Translations under genes and position numbers: made by a program
The notes under the pieces: generated by a model
Databases searched by the model: none
What the model was told of the DNA's origin: nothing
Seen by the model: the letters and a program-made list of their open reading frames with translations, nothing else
Source of the DNA: an uncultured Ectothiorhodospiraceae bacterium
GTDB lineage: Bacteria; Pseudomonadota; Gammaproteobacteria; XJ16; Halofilaceae
Assembly: GCA_913055615.1 (NCBI GenBank)
Contig: CAJXKK010000021.1
Span: 1-45,051 of the forward strand
Direction: 5' to 3'
DNA length: 45,051 nucleotides
Shown: positions 35,850 to 44,875 of the stretch, piece after piece
Layout of the letters: every line of letters starts with the position of its first letter
Numbering within the stretch: the stretch's first letter is position 1

Positions 35850-38800
35850 CTAATGCTTATGCGCCGCTTCGGCGTCGCGCTCTTGGTCGCGAATAATCTG
35901 TAACACGACCCGAGCGAATGCGTTTAATGTCTCGGGGCGCTCCAGCGTCTCCGATGCGAGCTTTTCGTGGTCGTTCATGCTATCGATGATGATCTGCTCG
36001 AGGACACCGGGATAGCGGCCCCTCATCATCTGGTCGTCCGAGTGGGTGCGTGCCTGATCACGAACCGTCTCATCCCTGCGGACCCGTTCTGCGAGATTCT
36101 GTGCCCAGTCGAGTTTGTCCCGGTCGTCGACCTCCGCACCGAATAGGTCGTTGAGGCGTTGGATAATCTCCGCCAGGCGCTCCTGCTTTGGGTCGCGGGC
36201 TTGACCGGATCCCACGTCAGTCCCCGGCTTTAGCGTGTAATCACCCTCTTCCACACCGAGCTGGATGCGGTGCTCGGCACGCTTGTTGAGCCGGTAGTGG
36301 CTCAGTTCCAGCTCGGACAAGTCGATATCCTCGTCGCCCAGCCGGCGGGTCTGGAGCAGGGGATGGAGGTGACGGGCGTAGACGCAGAGGGCTTCGAGTT
36401 CCCGATCGTCGAAGTGGATGACCTGTGACAGGAATTCGTAGATTCGTATGAAGCTCTGCAGGTCCTTGCGGAAGGTCTCCAGCGCGTCGCGGGTCTCGCC
36501 GGCCTCCTTGAGTTCGTGTTCGGCGCGCTGGGCGCCGGCGCGGTCGTCGCGGGCCTCCGCCTGTTTCTTCTCGTGTTGCCAGTGACGCACGCGCTCAGTG
36601 GCGTCCTCGTACTGAGTGCGGAAGCGCTGACGCGCGGGTTCGACCCAGTAGGAGAGCTTCGAGGATTTCGCCTTGTCGTCGAAGAACGCGAGGGCGAAGG
36701 CCTCGACCTCGTGCCACTCGAATATGCGGGCCTCGGTCAGCTTGCGCTGCAGGTCGTAGACCACGTTCGGGTCGGAGACGTCGGTCAGCTCGGCGGTGTT
36801 GTAGTAGGGCTCGAAGGCGGCGCGGATGTCGTCGGCGTCGTTGACGAAGTCCAGCACGAACGGGGCGTCCTTGCCGGGGAAGGTCCGGTTCAGGCGCGAG
36901 AGAGTCTGCACGCAGTCGACGTCCTTGAGCTTTCGGTCGACGTACATCGCGCAGAGCCGGGGCTGGTCGAAGCCGGTCTGGAACTTGTTGGCGACGATCA
37001 TGACGTTGTAATCGTCGGTGTCGAACGCCTCGCGGTGGTCGCGGCCCCGGAGTTCGGGGTTGAGGTGGTGGCTCGTCTCCGTGACCTCCATGGGGATGTA
37101 CTCGTCCGCGGGCACGCTGCCGGAGAAGGCGACCAGCGGGTGGACGTCCTCGTAGCGACTCTCGCGGATGTATTTCTCCGCGGCGAGTTGGTAGCGCACG
37201 GCCTCCTGCCGGCTGCCGGTGACGACCATCGCCTTGGCCTGGCCGTCGAGCAGGTGGCGCACGTTGGCGCGGAAGTGTTCGACGATCACCTCGACCTTCT
37301 GCTCGATGTTGTAAGGGTGCAGCCGCACCCAGCGCGCGAGCTTCGTCGAGGCCTCGCGGGCGTCCACCTCGTGGGCGTCGGCATGGGGGTGCGCGAGCTT
37401 CCAGGCGGCCTTGTAGGTGATGTAGTTCTTCAGCACGTCGAGGATGAACTCCTCCTCGATCGCCTGGCGCATGGAATAGACGTGGAATGGCTCGGGCTTG
37501 TTGTCCGGGCCCGCCAGGCGGTCGGCGTGGGGCGGGCGGCCGAACAGTTCCAGCGTCTTCGCCTTGGGCGTGGCCGTGAAGGCGTAGTAGCTGATCCGTT
37601 CCGTCGGCCGGCGGGCCTCGACGGCCGCGTCCATCAGCTCCTCGGCGCTGACCTCCTCGCCCTCCGGGCGTTCCACGCCCAGGATGCTCTTGAGCTTCGT
37701 CGCGGAGGAGCCGGTCTGCGAGGAATGCGCCTCATCGGCGATGACGGCATAGGTGCCGGCCTGCAGTTCCGGGTGCTCGCCGAGCGCCTCGAACAGCGCC
37801 GGGAAGGTCTGGATCGTGACGATGATGATCCGGGTACGCGATTTCAGCGCCTCCGCGAGCTGCGCCGACTTGCTCTCGTTGCCCTCGTCGCGAGTGATCG
37901 GGCGGACGACGCCGCTGGCGTGCTCGAACTGGTAGATCGTGTCCTGGAGCTGGGAATCCAGCACCGTGCGGTCGGTGACGACCACGACGGAATCGAAGCG
38001 CTTGTTGCCTTCGTCGTCGTAGAGCGCGGCGAGCTGGTGCGCCGTCCAGGCGATGGAGTTGGATTTGCCCGAGCCCGCGCTGTGCTGGATCAGGTAGCGC
38101 TGGCCCGGCCCCTCGGCCCGCGTGGTCTCGATAAGCCGGTTGACCGCCTCCCACTGGTGGTAGCGCGGGAAGATCAGGCTTTCCTTCGTGTGCCAGCGGC
38201 CATGGAAGTCCTGCCACTTCGTCTTTTCCAGGTGCAGGAAGCGCCCGAGCAGGTGCAGCCAGGCATCCGGGGCGAATACCTGCTTCCAGAGGTAGTCGGT
38301 GGCGTAGTCGTCCTCGGAGGCGGGCGACGGATTGCCGGCGCCGCCGTCGGACGTGCCCCGGTTGAAGGGCAGGAACTTCGTCTCCCGGCCCTGCAGGCGC
38401 GTAGCCATCGCCACGGCGGACTGGCTGACGGCGAAATGCACCAGCGCGCCGCGCTTGAAGGTCAGCAGCGGCTCCGCCTTGCGCGTCTTCGGATCGGTCG
38501 CCGGCCGGTCGCGCTGGTACTGGCGGATCGCCTGCTCGACCGCCTGTTTGAACTCGCTCTTGAGCTCCAGCGTCGCCGTCGGCAGGCCGTTGACGAACAG
38601 CACCAGGTCCAGGCGCGGGTTGTACTCGCCCTCGCGGCAATGCGGCGAGTACGAGACCTCCGGCACCACGCGCAGCCGGTTCGCCCGGTACTGCGCCAGC
38701 GCGTCCTCGTTCATCCCGTGGTCGGGGCGGAACGAGCACAGCGTCACCCGCGCGCCCGGTACCTTGAAGCCGTGGCGCAGCACCTCCAGCGTGCCGGCCT

Positions 38801-39032
38801 TCTCCAGCTCGCGGGCAGTCTTGTCGAGCAGGACGGTCTCGGGATCATGCGGGTTGTGGCGGCAGAAACGTTCCCACTGGTCCGGGTGGGCCTCGCGGTA
38901 GTAGGCGAGGAGGTCTTCGGGGTAGAGGGCGCGCTGGCGGTCGTAGTTCGCCGAATCGCCGGCATGCCAGCCGGAGACGGCAAGCTGGTCGATAATGTCC
39001 TGCTGGAATTGCTGCTCCCTGGCATCAGCCAT
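35850..39032 (-). CDS. hsdR: Type I restriction enzyme, R subunit
   Basis: 1060 residues. The N-terminal nuclease domain has RLDLVLFVNGLPTATLELKSEF (PD-ExK type). The helicase has Walker A YLIQHSAGSGKSNS, Walker B VIADEAHSSQ and the later motif FQTGFDQPRLCAMYVDR. It translocates and cuts unmethylated DNA as part of HsdR2M2S1. The start overlaps hsdS by 8 bp. Last gene of the right-hand defence operon. Confidence 0.97.
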   Translation of the reverse strand: MADAREQQFQQDIIDQLAVSGWHAGDSANYDRQRALYPEDLLAYYREAHPDQWERFCRHNPHDPETVLLDKTARELEKAGTLEVLRHGFKVPGARVTLCSFRPDHGMNEDALAQYRANRLRVVPEVSYSPHCREGEYNPRLDLVLFVNGLPTATLELKSEFKQAVEQAIRQYQRDRPATDPKTRKAEPLLTFKRGALVHFAVSQSAVAMATRLQGRETKFLPFNRGTSDGGAGNPSPASEDDYATDYLWKQVFAPDAWLHLLGRFLHLEKTKWQDFHGRWHTKESLIFPRYHQWEAVNRLIETTRAEGPGQRYLIQHSAGSGKSNSIAWTAHQLAALYDDEGNKRFDSVVVVTDRTVLDSQLQDTIYQFEHASGVVRPITRDEGNESKSAQLAEALKSRTRIIIVTIQTFPALFEALGEHPELQAGTYAVIADEAHSSQTGSSATKLKSILGVERPEGEEVSAEELMDAAVEARRPTERISYYAFTATPKAKTLELFGRPPHADRLAGPDNKPEPFHVYSMRQAIEEEFILDVLKNYITYKAAWKLAHPHADAHEVDAREASTKLARWVRLHPYNIEQKVEVIVEHFRANVRHLLDGQAKAMVVTGSRQEAVRYQLAAEKYIRESRYEDVHPLVAFSGSVPADEYIPMEVTETSHHLNPELRGRDHREAFDTDDYNVMIVANKFQTGFDQPRLCAMYVDRKLKDVDCVQTLSRLNRTFPGKDAPFVLDFVNDADDIRAAFEPYYNTAELTDVSDPNVVYDLQRKLTEARIFEWHEVEAFALAFFDDKAKSSKLSYWVEPARQRFRTQYEDATERVRHWQHEKKQAEARDDRAGAQRAEHELKEAGETRDALETFRKDLQSFIRIYEFLSQVIHFDDRELEALCVYARHLHPLLQTRRLGDEDIDLSELELSHYRLNKRAEHRIQLGVEEGDYTLKPGTDVGSGQARDPKQERLAEIIQRLNDLFGAEVDDRDKLDWAQNLAERVRRDETVRDQARTHSDDQMMRGRYPGVLEQIIIDSMNDHEKLASETLERPETLNAFARVVLQIIRDQERDAEAAHKH

Positions 39033-40362
39033 ATGACGCTCCCTCTTCCGCCGCGCACGGTAACTCCAGTTCGTCCGACGACATCCGTTGAACCCAGTTG
39101 CGCACGTCGATTTTCCCAGTAACGGCCGCTGAAATCGTGGCGTGGCGTCGCTCCCGAAGCAATTCGATTGACCGGTTCGCGGTATGCATCAGCGTTTCAT
39201 ACTGATGCTGGCGCTCCGAAATCCAGTCCACGATTTCCTTCTGCTCATCAATGGGTGGAGTGGGAACGAGAAGCTCACGGACAACGTACTGACCAATGTT
39301 CAACATCGAACTGCTTGCGCCGGTTGCTTCGAATTCGATCTCCCGTCGCGGGTGTTGGGTCTGAAGGTATGCGGAAAGAAACGCTGGAATGCACGCTGTT
39401 TCATTCAAGCGAATGCGATAGAGTTTGTCGGACACCATGAGGCGGTCATGGTCGCGTTCGACGACCGCGGCACTTCCGACGAGCTCGCGCGTGTTTGCCC
39501 TCGATACCAAGAGGTCGCCAGCGCGTACGGTTAGCTTAGAAATGCCTTCCAGTTCTTCCGGTAGCCGCTTATTCTCGTTCGGGCGAAACATGCCGCCGTT
39601 AACCGCTCCGACTTTTAATACCGCCCAGTCACTGTCATCTCGCGCAGGTGTGTTCTCGCACTGGGGGCTCCAGCCCTGCTCGAATTCCCGGATTAGAAAT
39701 TTCGCTTTCGTCAGACGCCAGTGCTCGGGGATAGTCGGGAGATCCGAAATTTCCGTTTCGCGTTTTGGCGCGATCGGGTCGAGCCCCTTGGTTACGCTGT
39801 CGGCTAGACTTGTATGAAGTTCCTCTTTGAGTAGAGCGATAAGCCGCTGCTGTTCCTCGATAAGCGCGTCGATTCGGGCGGTTTCGTGGTCGAGGAAGTC
39901 GGCGATAACCGTTTGTTCTGTAAGAGGCGGCTGTGGCAAGTAAGTATCAGATAAATCCTCTTGCGCCACGCTGGGCAGAGCAGTGTTGGTCGATATGCGC
40001 CCAAATGGAATGATCGACCCTGTATAAAACAGAAATCGCGGGTCAGTATTTCGATGAACTACTGTGTAGAACATGGTGTCCACAGTCCAAAAGGAGCCGG
40101 ACACCAGAAGCGGACGATCTACGGTTCCCTTTCGACCGAATAGAACGGACTCGCCGCTATAAAGGTAAGCGGATGACCGAGCGAATTCGCCACCTGATCC
40201 AATTACTGGGTAGGGGCCGGCCGTTTCTTCGACCTCCTTGTAGTCCCGACCATTACGGACTGTAGCGAGTCGCTTGAGGGGGACGGCCCACCAGTGCTCG
40301 GGTAGCTCACCGAGATAGTCAATAGAGGGTGCCGAGTATTGGGGATAAGCGGGGAAACTCAT
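39025..40362 (-). CDS. hsdS: Type I restriction enzyme, specificity subunit
   Basis: 445 residues. Two target-recognition domains, each followed by a conserved coiled helix: AQEDLSDTYLPQPPLTEQTVIADFLDHETARIDALIEEQQRLI and NIGQYVVRELLVPTPPIDEQKEIVDWISERQHQ. HsdS decides the DNA sequence that is methylated or cut. It overlaps the upstream GIY-YIG gene by 4 bp and hsdR by 8 bp. Confidence 0.95.
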   Translation of the reverse strand: MSFPAYPQYSAPSIDYLGELPEHWWAVPLKRLATVRNGRDYKEVEETAGPYPVIGSGGEFARSSAYLYSGESVLFGRKGTVDRPLLVSGSFWTVDTMFYTVVHRNTDPRFLFYTGSIIPFGRISTNTALPSVAQEDLSDTYLPQPPLTEQTVIADFLDHETARIDALIEEQQRLIALLKEELHTSLADSVTKGLDPIAPKRETEISDLPTIPEHWRLTKAKFLIREFEQGWSPQCENTPARDDSDWAVLKVGAVNGGMFRPNENKRLPEELEGISKLTVRAGDLLVSRANTRELVGSAAVVERDHDRLMVSDKLYRIRLNETACIPAFLSAYLQTQHPRREIEFEATGASSSMLNIGQYVVRELLVPTPPIDEQKEIVDWISERQHQYETLMHTANRSIELLRERRHATISAAVTGKIDVRNWVQRMSSDELELPCAAEEGASYG

Positions 40363-41246
40363 GACTCAGCTTCCGTTTCCTCGACTTCGCTGCCGGAACG
40401 TTCAACTAGCTGATTGAGTTTGCGTCCGTCGTCGGCACGCCACTCGCGCCAACCATTCGCGTTTCGGAAGATAACCGCGCAAGCGGCCCCACTCGGGGAC
40501 CGGAAAACATAGTCTCGAGCGAATACTGGGACGTTCCCATCCCATTCAAGGACGCCTTGTTCGACCAGACGTTCCCGTTGTCTATGCAGAGCGTCGGGTG
40601 TTGCAGCGTTCGTCGGTTCTGCAGCGCAGCGCGAACCCTTGAAGACGACCATGCCCTCGGAGGTGAGCGTTCCATTCGCGTTTGCACCACGTGCTCGGCA
40701 GTACACGGTCTGTGCTTTGTCGACCTGACCGGCACTAGGGAGAGCGTCGAAGACGGGGAAGCCCACCGTGCCGATCAGGATCTGAATGGTGTCCAGAATC
40801 TCTTCGCAGTCCGCCTGCAGGGGCGGCGGGGTGTGCGGGCGTGTGCCCTTGTTGCCGTTCTCGATCTCGAATCGGCCCGCTGATCGCGCGAACTCGATGG
40901 AGCGGGATTCCAGATACCGCGCGTGGGTGTCGGTCATAGTGTCCGTGAGCGAGACTACGATCAGGGCGCGGTCCCAGAAGGCCTTGTTCTGGTCGTGGCT
41001 GCCGAGACGACCGCCGACGTTGCCGCTCTGGCCGACGTAGCAGGAGGTGGAGCCGCTCGCATCGTCGGCGCTGAACAGGAAGTAGAGCCCGACCTGGCCG
41101 GCTTCGGGGAATTCCCGGAACCGGCCGAGCAGGCTGCGCGGCACGTCGAACAGGCGGATGGTGCGCGTCGTCAGTTCGGCGACGCGGACGCCGTGCGGGT
41201 CGCCGTCGGGCAGGAAGATCTGGATGGTTCTCGGTCGGGCGTTCAT
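40359..41246 (-). CDS. GIY-YIG nuclease domain protein
   Basis: 295 residues. The nuclease core is VGLYFLF (GLY at 53-55) and CYVGQSGNVGGRLGSH (YVG at 70-72, Arg80), with a later catalytic Glu in YLESRSIEFA. The C-terminal part resembles a DUF4357-type domain (GAACAVIFRNANGWREWR). Such proteins are often carried inside type I restriction operons; the exact role is unknown. It overlaps abiF and hsdS by 4 bp each. Confidence 0.88.
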   Translation of the reverse strand: MNARPRTIQIFLPDGDPHGVRVAELTTRTIRLFDVPRSLLGRFREFPEAGQVGLYFLFSADDASGSTSCYVGQSGNVGGRLGSHDQNKAFWDRALIVVSLTDTMTDTHARYLESRSIEFARSAGRFEIENGNKGTRPHTPPPLQADCEEILDTIQILIGTVGFPVFDALPSAGQVDKAQTVYCRARGANANGTLTSEGMVVFKGSRCAAEPTNAATPDALHRQRERLVEQGVLEWDGNVPVFARDYVFRSPSGAACAVIFRNANGWREWRADDGRKLNQLVERSGSEVEETEAES

Positions 41247-42223
41247 TCCGACTCCATCGTTCCAGGGCCACCCGTCGCCCCGCGCCAGAACGGATCGGTG
41301 GACCAGTCCGCGGGGAAGCCCATGTGGGGGCGCGATGGTGCGGGATGGCGTTCGAGCAGGGCCACGAGGCGTTGCGACCAGCGGCTGGACGGTGCAACGA
41401 CCTGCATCAGCGCCTCGATGGTGGCGACGAACATGTACAGACGGCGTCTCGGGTCGACCTGTTGTTCGGGGTGCGCGGCACTGCCGGCGTCGATCCGGTG
41501 CGGGATCCGTGGCCAGGGACGCCTGATCCGGCGGGGTGTCTCGGGGCGGCTGCCGAACTCACGGTTCCACACGCGGCCGTGATGCGCGCAGGTGTTGCGC
41601 AGATCGGACATGGCGCGAAACCAGGATTTGAGCAGAGGGAATTTCCAGCCGAAGTGCTGCTCGATGCGCTGGGTATCGGCGGGCTGGCGGAGGTTCGCGA
41701 ACAGGGTCGAAACCTCCTTGAAAGTCAGCAGCTCAACGGCCATCCAGATCGGCGGCTGCTGGGGCGCATTTGTGTATTTCGTCCGGTAGTGCGCGAGAAA
41801 GGTCTCGACCTCGCGGCCCTGGCCGGCCTGCTCGAGCTGGTTCAGCAACCACGCGTGGTTGTACCGGGTATCAAATATGCGGGGGTCCAGATAGCCGTGG
41901 GCGCCGTGGTGCTCGGCCAGCGTGTTCGCCAACTGGGCCCGGAGGGCGACTTCGATCCGCTCGATGGCGTCGAGCAGGAGCAGCCGGAGTTCACGGTCGA
42001 AGACGTACAGGTCGAGGATGTCCTCGAAAGAGGTGCCCGTCAGGAATCGGTGCTCGTCGAGGTCCGGCCGGTAGTAGGGCCGCGTGTAGGCCGAGAGCCG
42101 GAAATAGCTGATATTGGACAGGTAATGCCGGGCGCGCGCTTCGTCCGGGATTTCCAGGCCGCGCTCGCGGAGCGTTTCGAGGTGCTGATCGACCGTCTGG
42201 GCGGGTTTTCGGAAGTCGTTCAT
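41243..42223 (-). CDS. abiF: Abi_2 (AbiD/AbiF) family HEPN abortive-infection protein
   Basis: 326 residues. The N-terminus reads YLSNISYFRLSAYTRPYY, then the family core FDRELRLLLLDAIERIEVALRAQLA and the HEPN RNase motif LRNTCAHHGRVWN (Arg209, His214). HEPN proteins of this family are RNA-cutting toxins that abort phage infection. The C-terminal part is Arg/Pro-rich and less conserved. It lies between hsdM and the GIY-YIG gene in the restriction operon, and a structured RNA element lies just upstream. Confidence 0.9.
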   Translation of the reverse strand: MNDFRKPAQTVDQHLETLRERGLEIPDEARARHYLSNISYFRLSAYTRPYYRPDLDEHRFLTGTSFEDILDLYVFDRELRLLLLDAIERIEVALRAQLANTLAEHHGAHGYLDPRIFDTRYNHAWLLNQLEQAGQGREVETFLAHYRTKYTNAPQQPPIWMAVELLTFKEVSTLFANLRQPADTQRIEQHFGWKFPLLKSWFRAMSDLRNTCAHHGRVWNREFGSRPETPRRIRRPWPRIPHRIDAGSAAHPEQQVDPRRRLYMFVATIEALMQVVAPSSRWSQRLVALLERHPAPSRPHMGFPADWSTDPFWRGATGGPGTMESE

Positions 42224-42240
42224 GGACGGCCTCCGGACAC

Positions 42241-42444
42241 AAAAAACCCGCCAAAGTGTGCTTCCGTGAGAGGCATGGCGGGTATGTTGGTAACTACGTT
42301 ATAACGCCCATGCCCGTACGTCAAATTCGGCCTCGGTGCGCGTGTGGGCGCAAAGGCGTCGAGACCCGGGCGCTGGCAGCCCTCCAAAGAGAAAAGTAAC
42401 CCGCCGGTTTGAGGGTGACGGCGATCGCAGAGTCTTGGCGGGTT
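42241..42444 (-). ncRNA. Candidate structured small RNA upstream of abiF
   Basis: In a 316-bp gap in an otherwise overlapping operon, the minus strand has two hairpins with the same stem: AACCCGCC pairs with GGCGGGTT at 42437-42444 and 42398-42405 (31-nt loop), and ACCCGCCA with TGGCGGGT at 42276-42283 and 42246-42253, followed by T(6). The second is an intrinsic terminator 18 bp before abiF. Related AbiF toxins have been described with RNA antitoxins, so this may be an RNA antitoxin. The 5' end is not defined. Confidence 0.55.
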
Positions 42445-42539
42445 TTGTCCTGCCGGATTCTGACGGTGGCCGCGCCGGTCGGCAAGCCCGCGCCGGACCG
42501 TTGGGCCGCGAAGCCCATTCCTGGTGGTTACAGCCCCCA

Positions 42540-44510
42540 TCACGCCGACAACTCCTCGATCATCCGCTTGATCCGGTCCGTGCATTCGCGCAGGTCGGCG
42601 TCGATCTCTTCCAGCGGCCGGGGCGGCTTGAATTCGTAGAAGTGGCGGTTGAACGGGATCTCGTAGCCGACGATGCCGATCTCGCCGTCGTGCGGGTCAC
42701 GCTTACTCTCGTCGATCCACGCGTCCGGGACGTGCGGGCGGACCTCGCGCTCGAAGTAGTCGTGGACGGATTCGCCAAGCGGGACGTTCTCCTGGTCGCG
42801 CAGGTCGGTGTCCGGTTCGCGGTTGCCCTTCTTGTCCGTGCAAGGCGGGGCGTTTTCGTCGCGCTCGGACAGGGCGTTGAGGATGGCTTTGCGGACGGGC
42901 GCGCGGGGTTTGAGGCCCTCGGCCTTGAGGGCGGCGTCGAGGTCGCCGGCGAAGGTGTCGCGGTCGGTGACCGGGGCGTCGGCCGTGAGGCGGCGGCACG
43001 CGGCCTCGATTCGCTCGCGCTCGGCGTCGTCCAGTTTCTGGAGAGGTTTCTCGTCCGCGAGGCGCTGGATGCGTTCCTCGCTGGCCTGGAAGTTCAAACG
43101 CAGTGGGCGCTCGACGGTGATGCGGCGGTAGCCGAAGGCCTCGGTCGGGAAGACCTTGCTCTGCTTGCTCTCTTCCATCCGGCCGTAGAGCTGGACGGCG
43201 GCGTCGATCTGCTTGTCGTCCAGCCAGCGGCGCTTGCTGCCAAGGGACTTGCGCATCTTCTCGTAGTCGTTGACGGCGTTGATGAGCTGAACTTTGCCAC
43301 GGCGTTCTTTCGGCTTCTTGTTGGAGAGGACCCAGACGTAGGTTGCGATGCCGGTGTTGTAGAACATGTCCGTCGGCAAGGCGACGATGGCCTCCAGCAG
43401 GTCATTTTCCAGCAGGTAGCGGCGGATCTCGGACTCACCGCTGCCGGCGCCGCCCGTGAACAGTGGTGAGCCGTTCAAAATAATGCCGATGCGGGCCGGG
43501 CCATGCTTCGGCTCGGCCATCTTGCTGACCTGGTGGAGCAGGAACAGCATGGCCCCGTCGTTGACGCGCGGCAGGCCGGGACCGAAGCGGCCCTGGTATC
43601 CGCGCTCCTCGTGCTCACGGGTGACGGTTTTCTGCACGCCCTTCCAGTCGACCCCGAAGGGCGGATTGGCGAGCAGGAAGTCGAAGCGCTCGTCCGCGTG
43701 CTGGTCGTCGGAGAGGGTGTTTCCCAGCTTGATGTTGTCGATCCGCTGGCCCTTGATGAGCATGTCCGCCTTGCAGATGGCGTAGGATTCGGGGTTGAGT
43801 TCCTGGCCGTAAAGAGAGACATCCGCGCCCTCGCTGATCGAGCGGATGTAGGCCTGGCTCTCGGACAAGAACCCCCCGGTACCCGCAGCCGGGTCGTAGA
43901 TCGAGACAATACTGCCGGGCTTGAGCCGCTCCTGCTGGCCAGTAAAAACCAGCGATGTCGTCAGATGGACCACATCGCGAGGGGTGAAGTGCTCGCCGGC
44001 AGTATCGTTCGAGGCCTCAGCAAACTTGCGGATCAGCTCCTCGAAGACCACCCCCATCCCGAAATTGTCCAGCCGCTCGGGGCTGAGGTCCGTACTGGCA
44101 AAACGCTGGACAACCGCGTACAGGATGTCAGCGGCCTCCAGTCGATCCACAAATTCTTCGAACTTGAAGTAGTCGAATATTTCCCGGGCTTCCGGGCTGA
44201 ACCGTTGGACGTAGCTGAGCAGGTCCTGCCGGGTCTGCGTGTCGGAAAGTGAACTCAGGGTGAGCTTGGAGGTATTGTAGAACTGCTGCCCCGAGGCCTT
44301 GTGCAGGAGCTTGTGTTGGACGCCCTCAGGCCGGTCCTTGTGCTGCTCGGCGGCCCTGCGAACCTGGTCACGGGTTGGCTCCAGAACACACTCGAGCCGG
44401 CGAAGGATAGTGAACGGCAGGATGACTCGGCCGTACTGGGACTGCCTCAGATTGCCGCGGAGCAGGTCCGCGACCTGCCAGAGAAACCCTGCGAGGTTCT
44501 CCTGATTCAT
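42540..44510 (-). CDS. hsdM: Type I restriction enzyme, methyltransferase subunit
   Basis: 656 residues. HsdM N-terminal domain, then SAM motif DPAAGTGGFL and catalytic NPPFGV (LANPPFGVDWK), the adenine N6-methyltransferase pattern. The protein is longer than typical HsdM (about 500-530) because of a C-terminal extension containing YFEREVRPHVPDAWIDES and YEFKPPRPLEEIDADLRE, an arrangement also known in fused HsdM variants. First gene of the minus-strand restriction operon. Confidence 0.95.
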   Translation of the reverse strand: MNQENLAGFLWQVADLLRGNLRQSQYGRVILPFTILRRLECVLEPTRDQVRRAAEQHKDRPEGVQHKLLHKASGQQFYNTSKLTLSSLSDTQTRQDLLSYVQRFSPEAREIFDYFKFEEFVDRLEAADILYAVVQRFASTDLSPERLDNFGMGVVFEELIRKFAEASNDTAGEHFTPRDVVHLTTSLVFTGQQERLKPGSIVSIYDPAAGTGGFLSESQAYIRSISEGADVSLYGQELNPESYAICKADMLIKGQRIDNIKLGNTLSDDQHADERFDFLLANPPFGVDWKGVQKTVTREHEERGYQGRFGPGLPRVNDGAMLFLLHQVSKMAEPKHGPARIGIILNGSPLFTGGAGSGESEIRRYLLENDLLEAIVALPTDMFYNTGIATYVWVLSNKKPKERRGKVQLINAVNDYEKMRKSLGSKRRWLDDKQIDAAVQLYGRMEESKQSKVFPTEAFGYRRITVERPLRLNFQASEERIQRLADEKPLQKLDDAERERIEAACRRLTADAPVTDRDTFAGDLDAALKAEGLKPRAPVRKAILNALSERDENAPPCTDKKGNREPDTDLRDQENVPLGESVHDYFEREVRPHVPDAWIDESKRDPHDGEIGIVGYEIPFNRHFYEFKPPRPLEEIDADLRECTDRIKRMIEELSA

Positions 44511-44875
44511 GCTCCCCCCTGATTTCAGTCGCCCCGGCCTGATAGGGCCTGCGCAGGGTAGCGAGTCTGGGCTAGTCGACGCCCAGTTGCCAAATGTGCT
44601 GGACGCACGCTTTGGAGCATGGCCGATTCAGGTGCTGGGCGTCACATCGACGGAATATTGCGAGGTGCGGATAGCCGGTCGATGCCCGCTGGGAGCGACC
44701 GCACTCAGTTTGATCCCGGACTTTGCGGAACGAGGAGGAACGAGGGGGAACGGAGATGGAGATAGCCCCCGCCGCCGCAAGGACGACGTTTCAGCCAAAG
44801 AACCAAGTCTCAGAGGCGACACGGCCACCGGATTCCTTCTTTGTGCCTGCCGGACGGTCTATGGGATGGACTGAA
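44511..44875. other. Non-coding stretch upstream of hsdM
   Basis: No gene seen; open frames here lack support. It should hold the promoter of the restriction operon on the minus strand. It leads into the right transposon end. Confidence 0.35.

Noticed and set aside
36516-39122. Very long open frame on the plus strand opposite hsdR (868 codons)
   Set aside because: It mirrors a clear hsdR gene; GC-rich third positions make such antisense frames common.
44509-44874. 121-codon open frame upstream of hsdM
   Set aside because: Overlaps the hsdM start on the other strand and runs into the transposon end; composition not protein-like.
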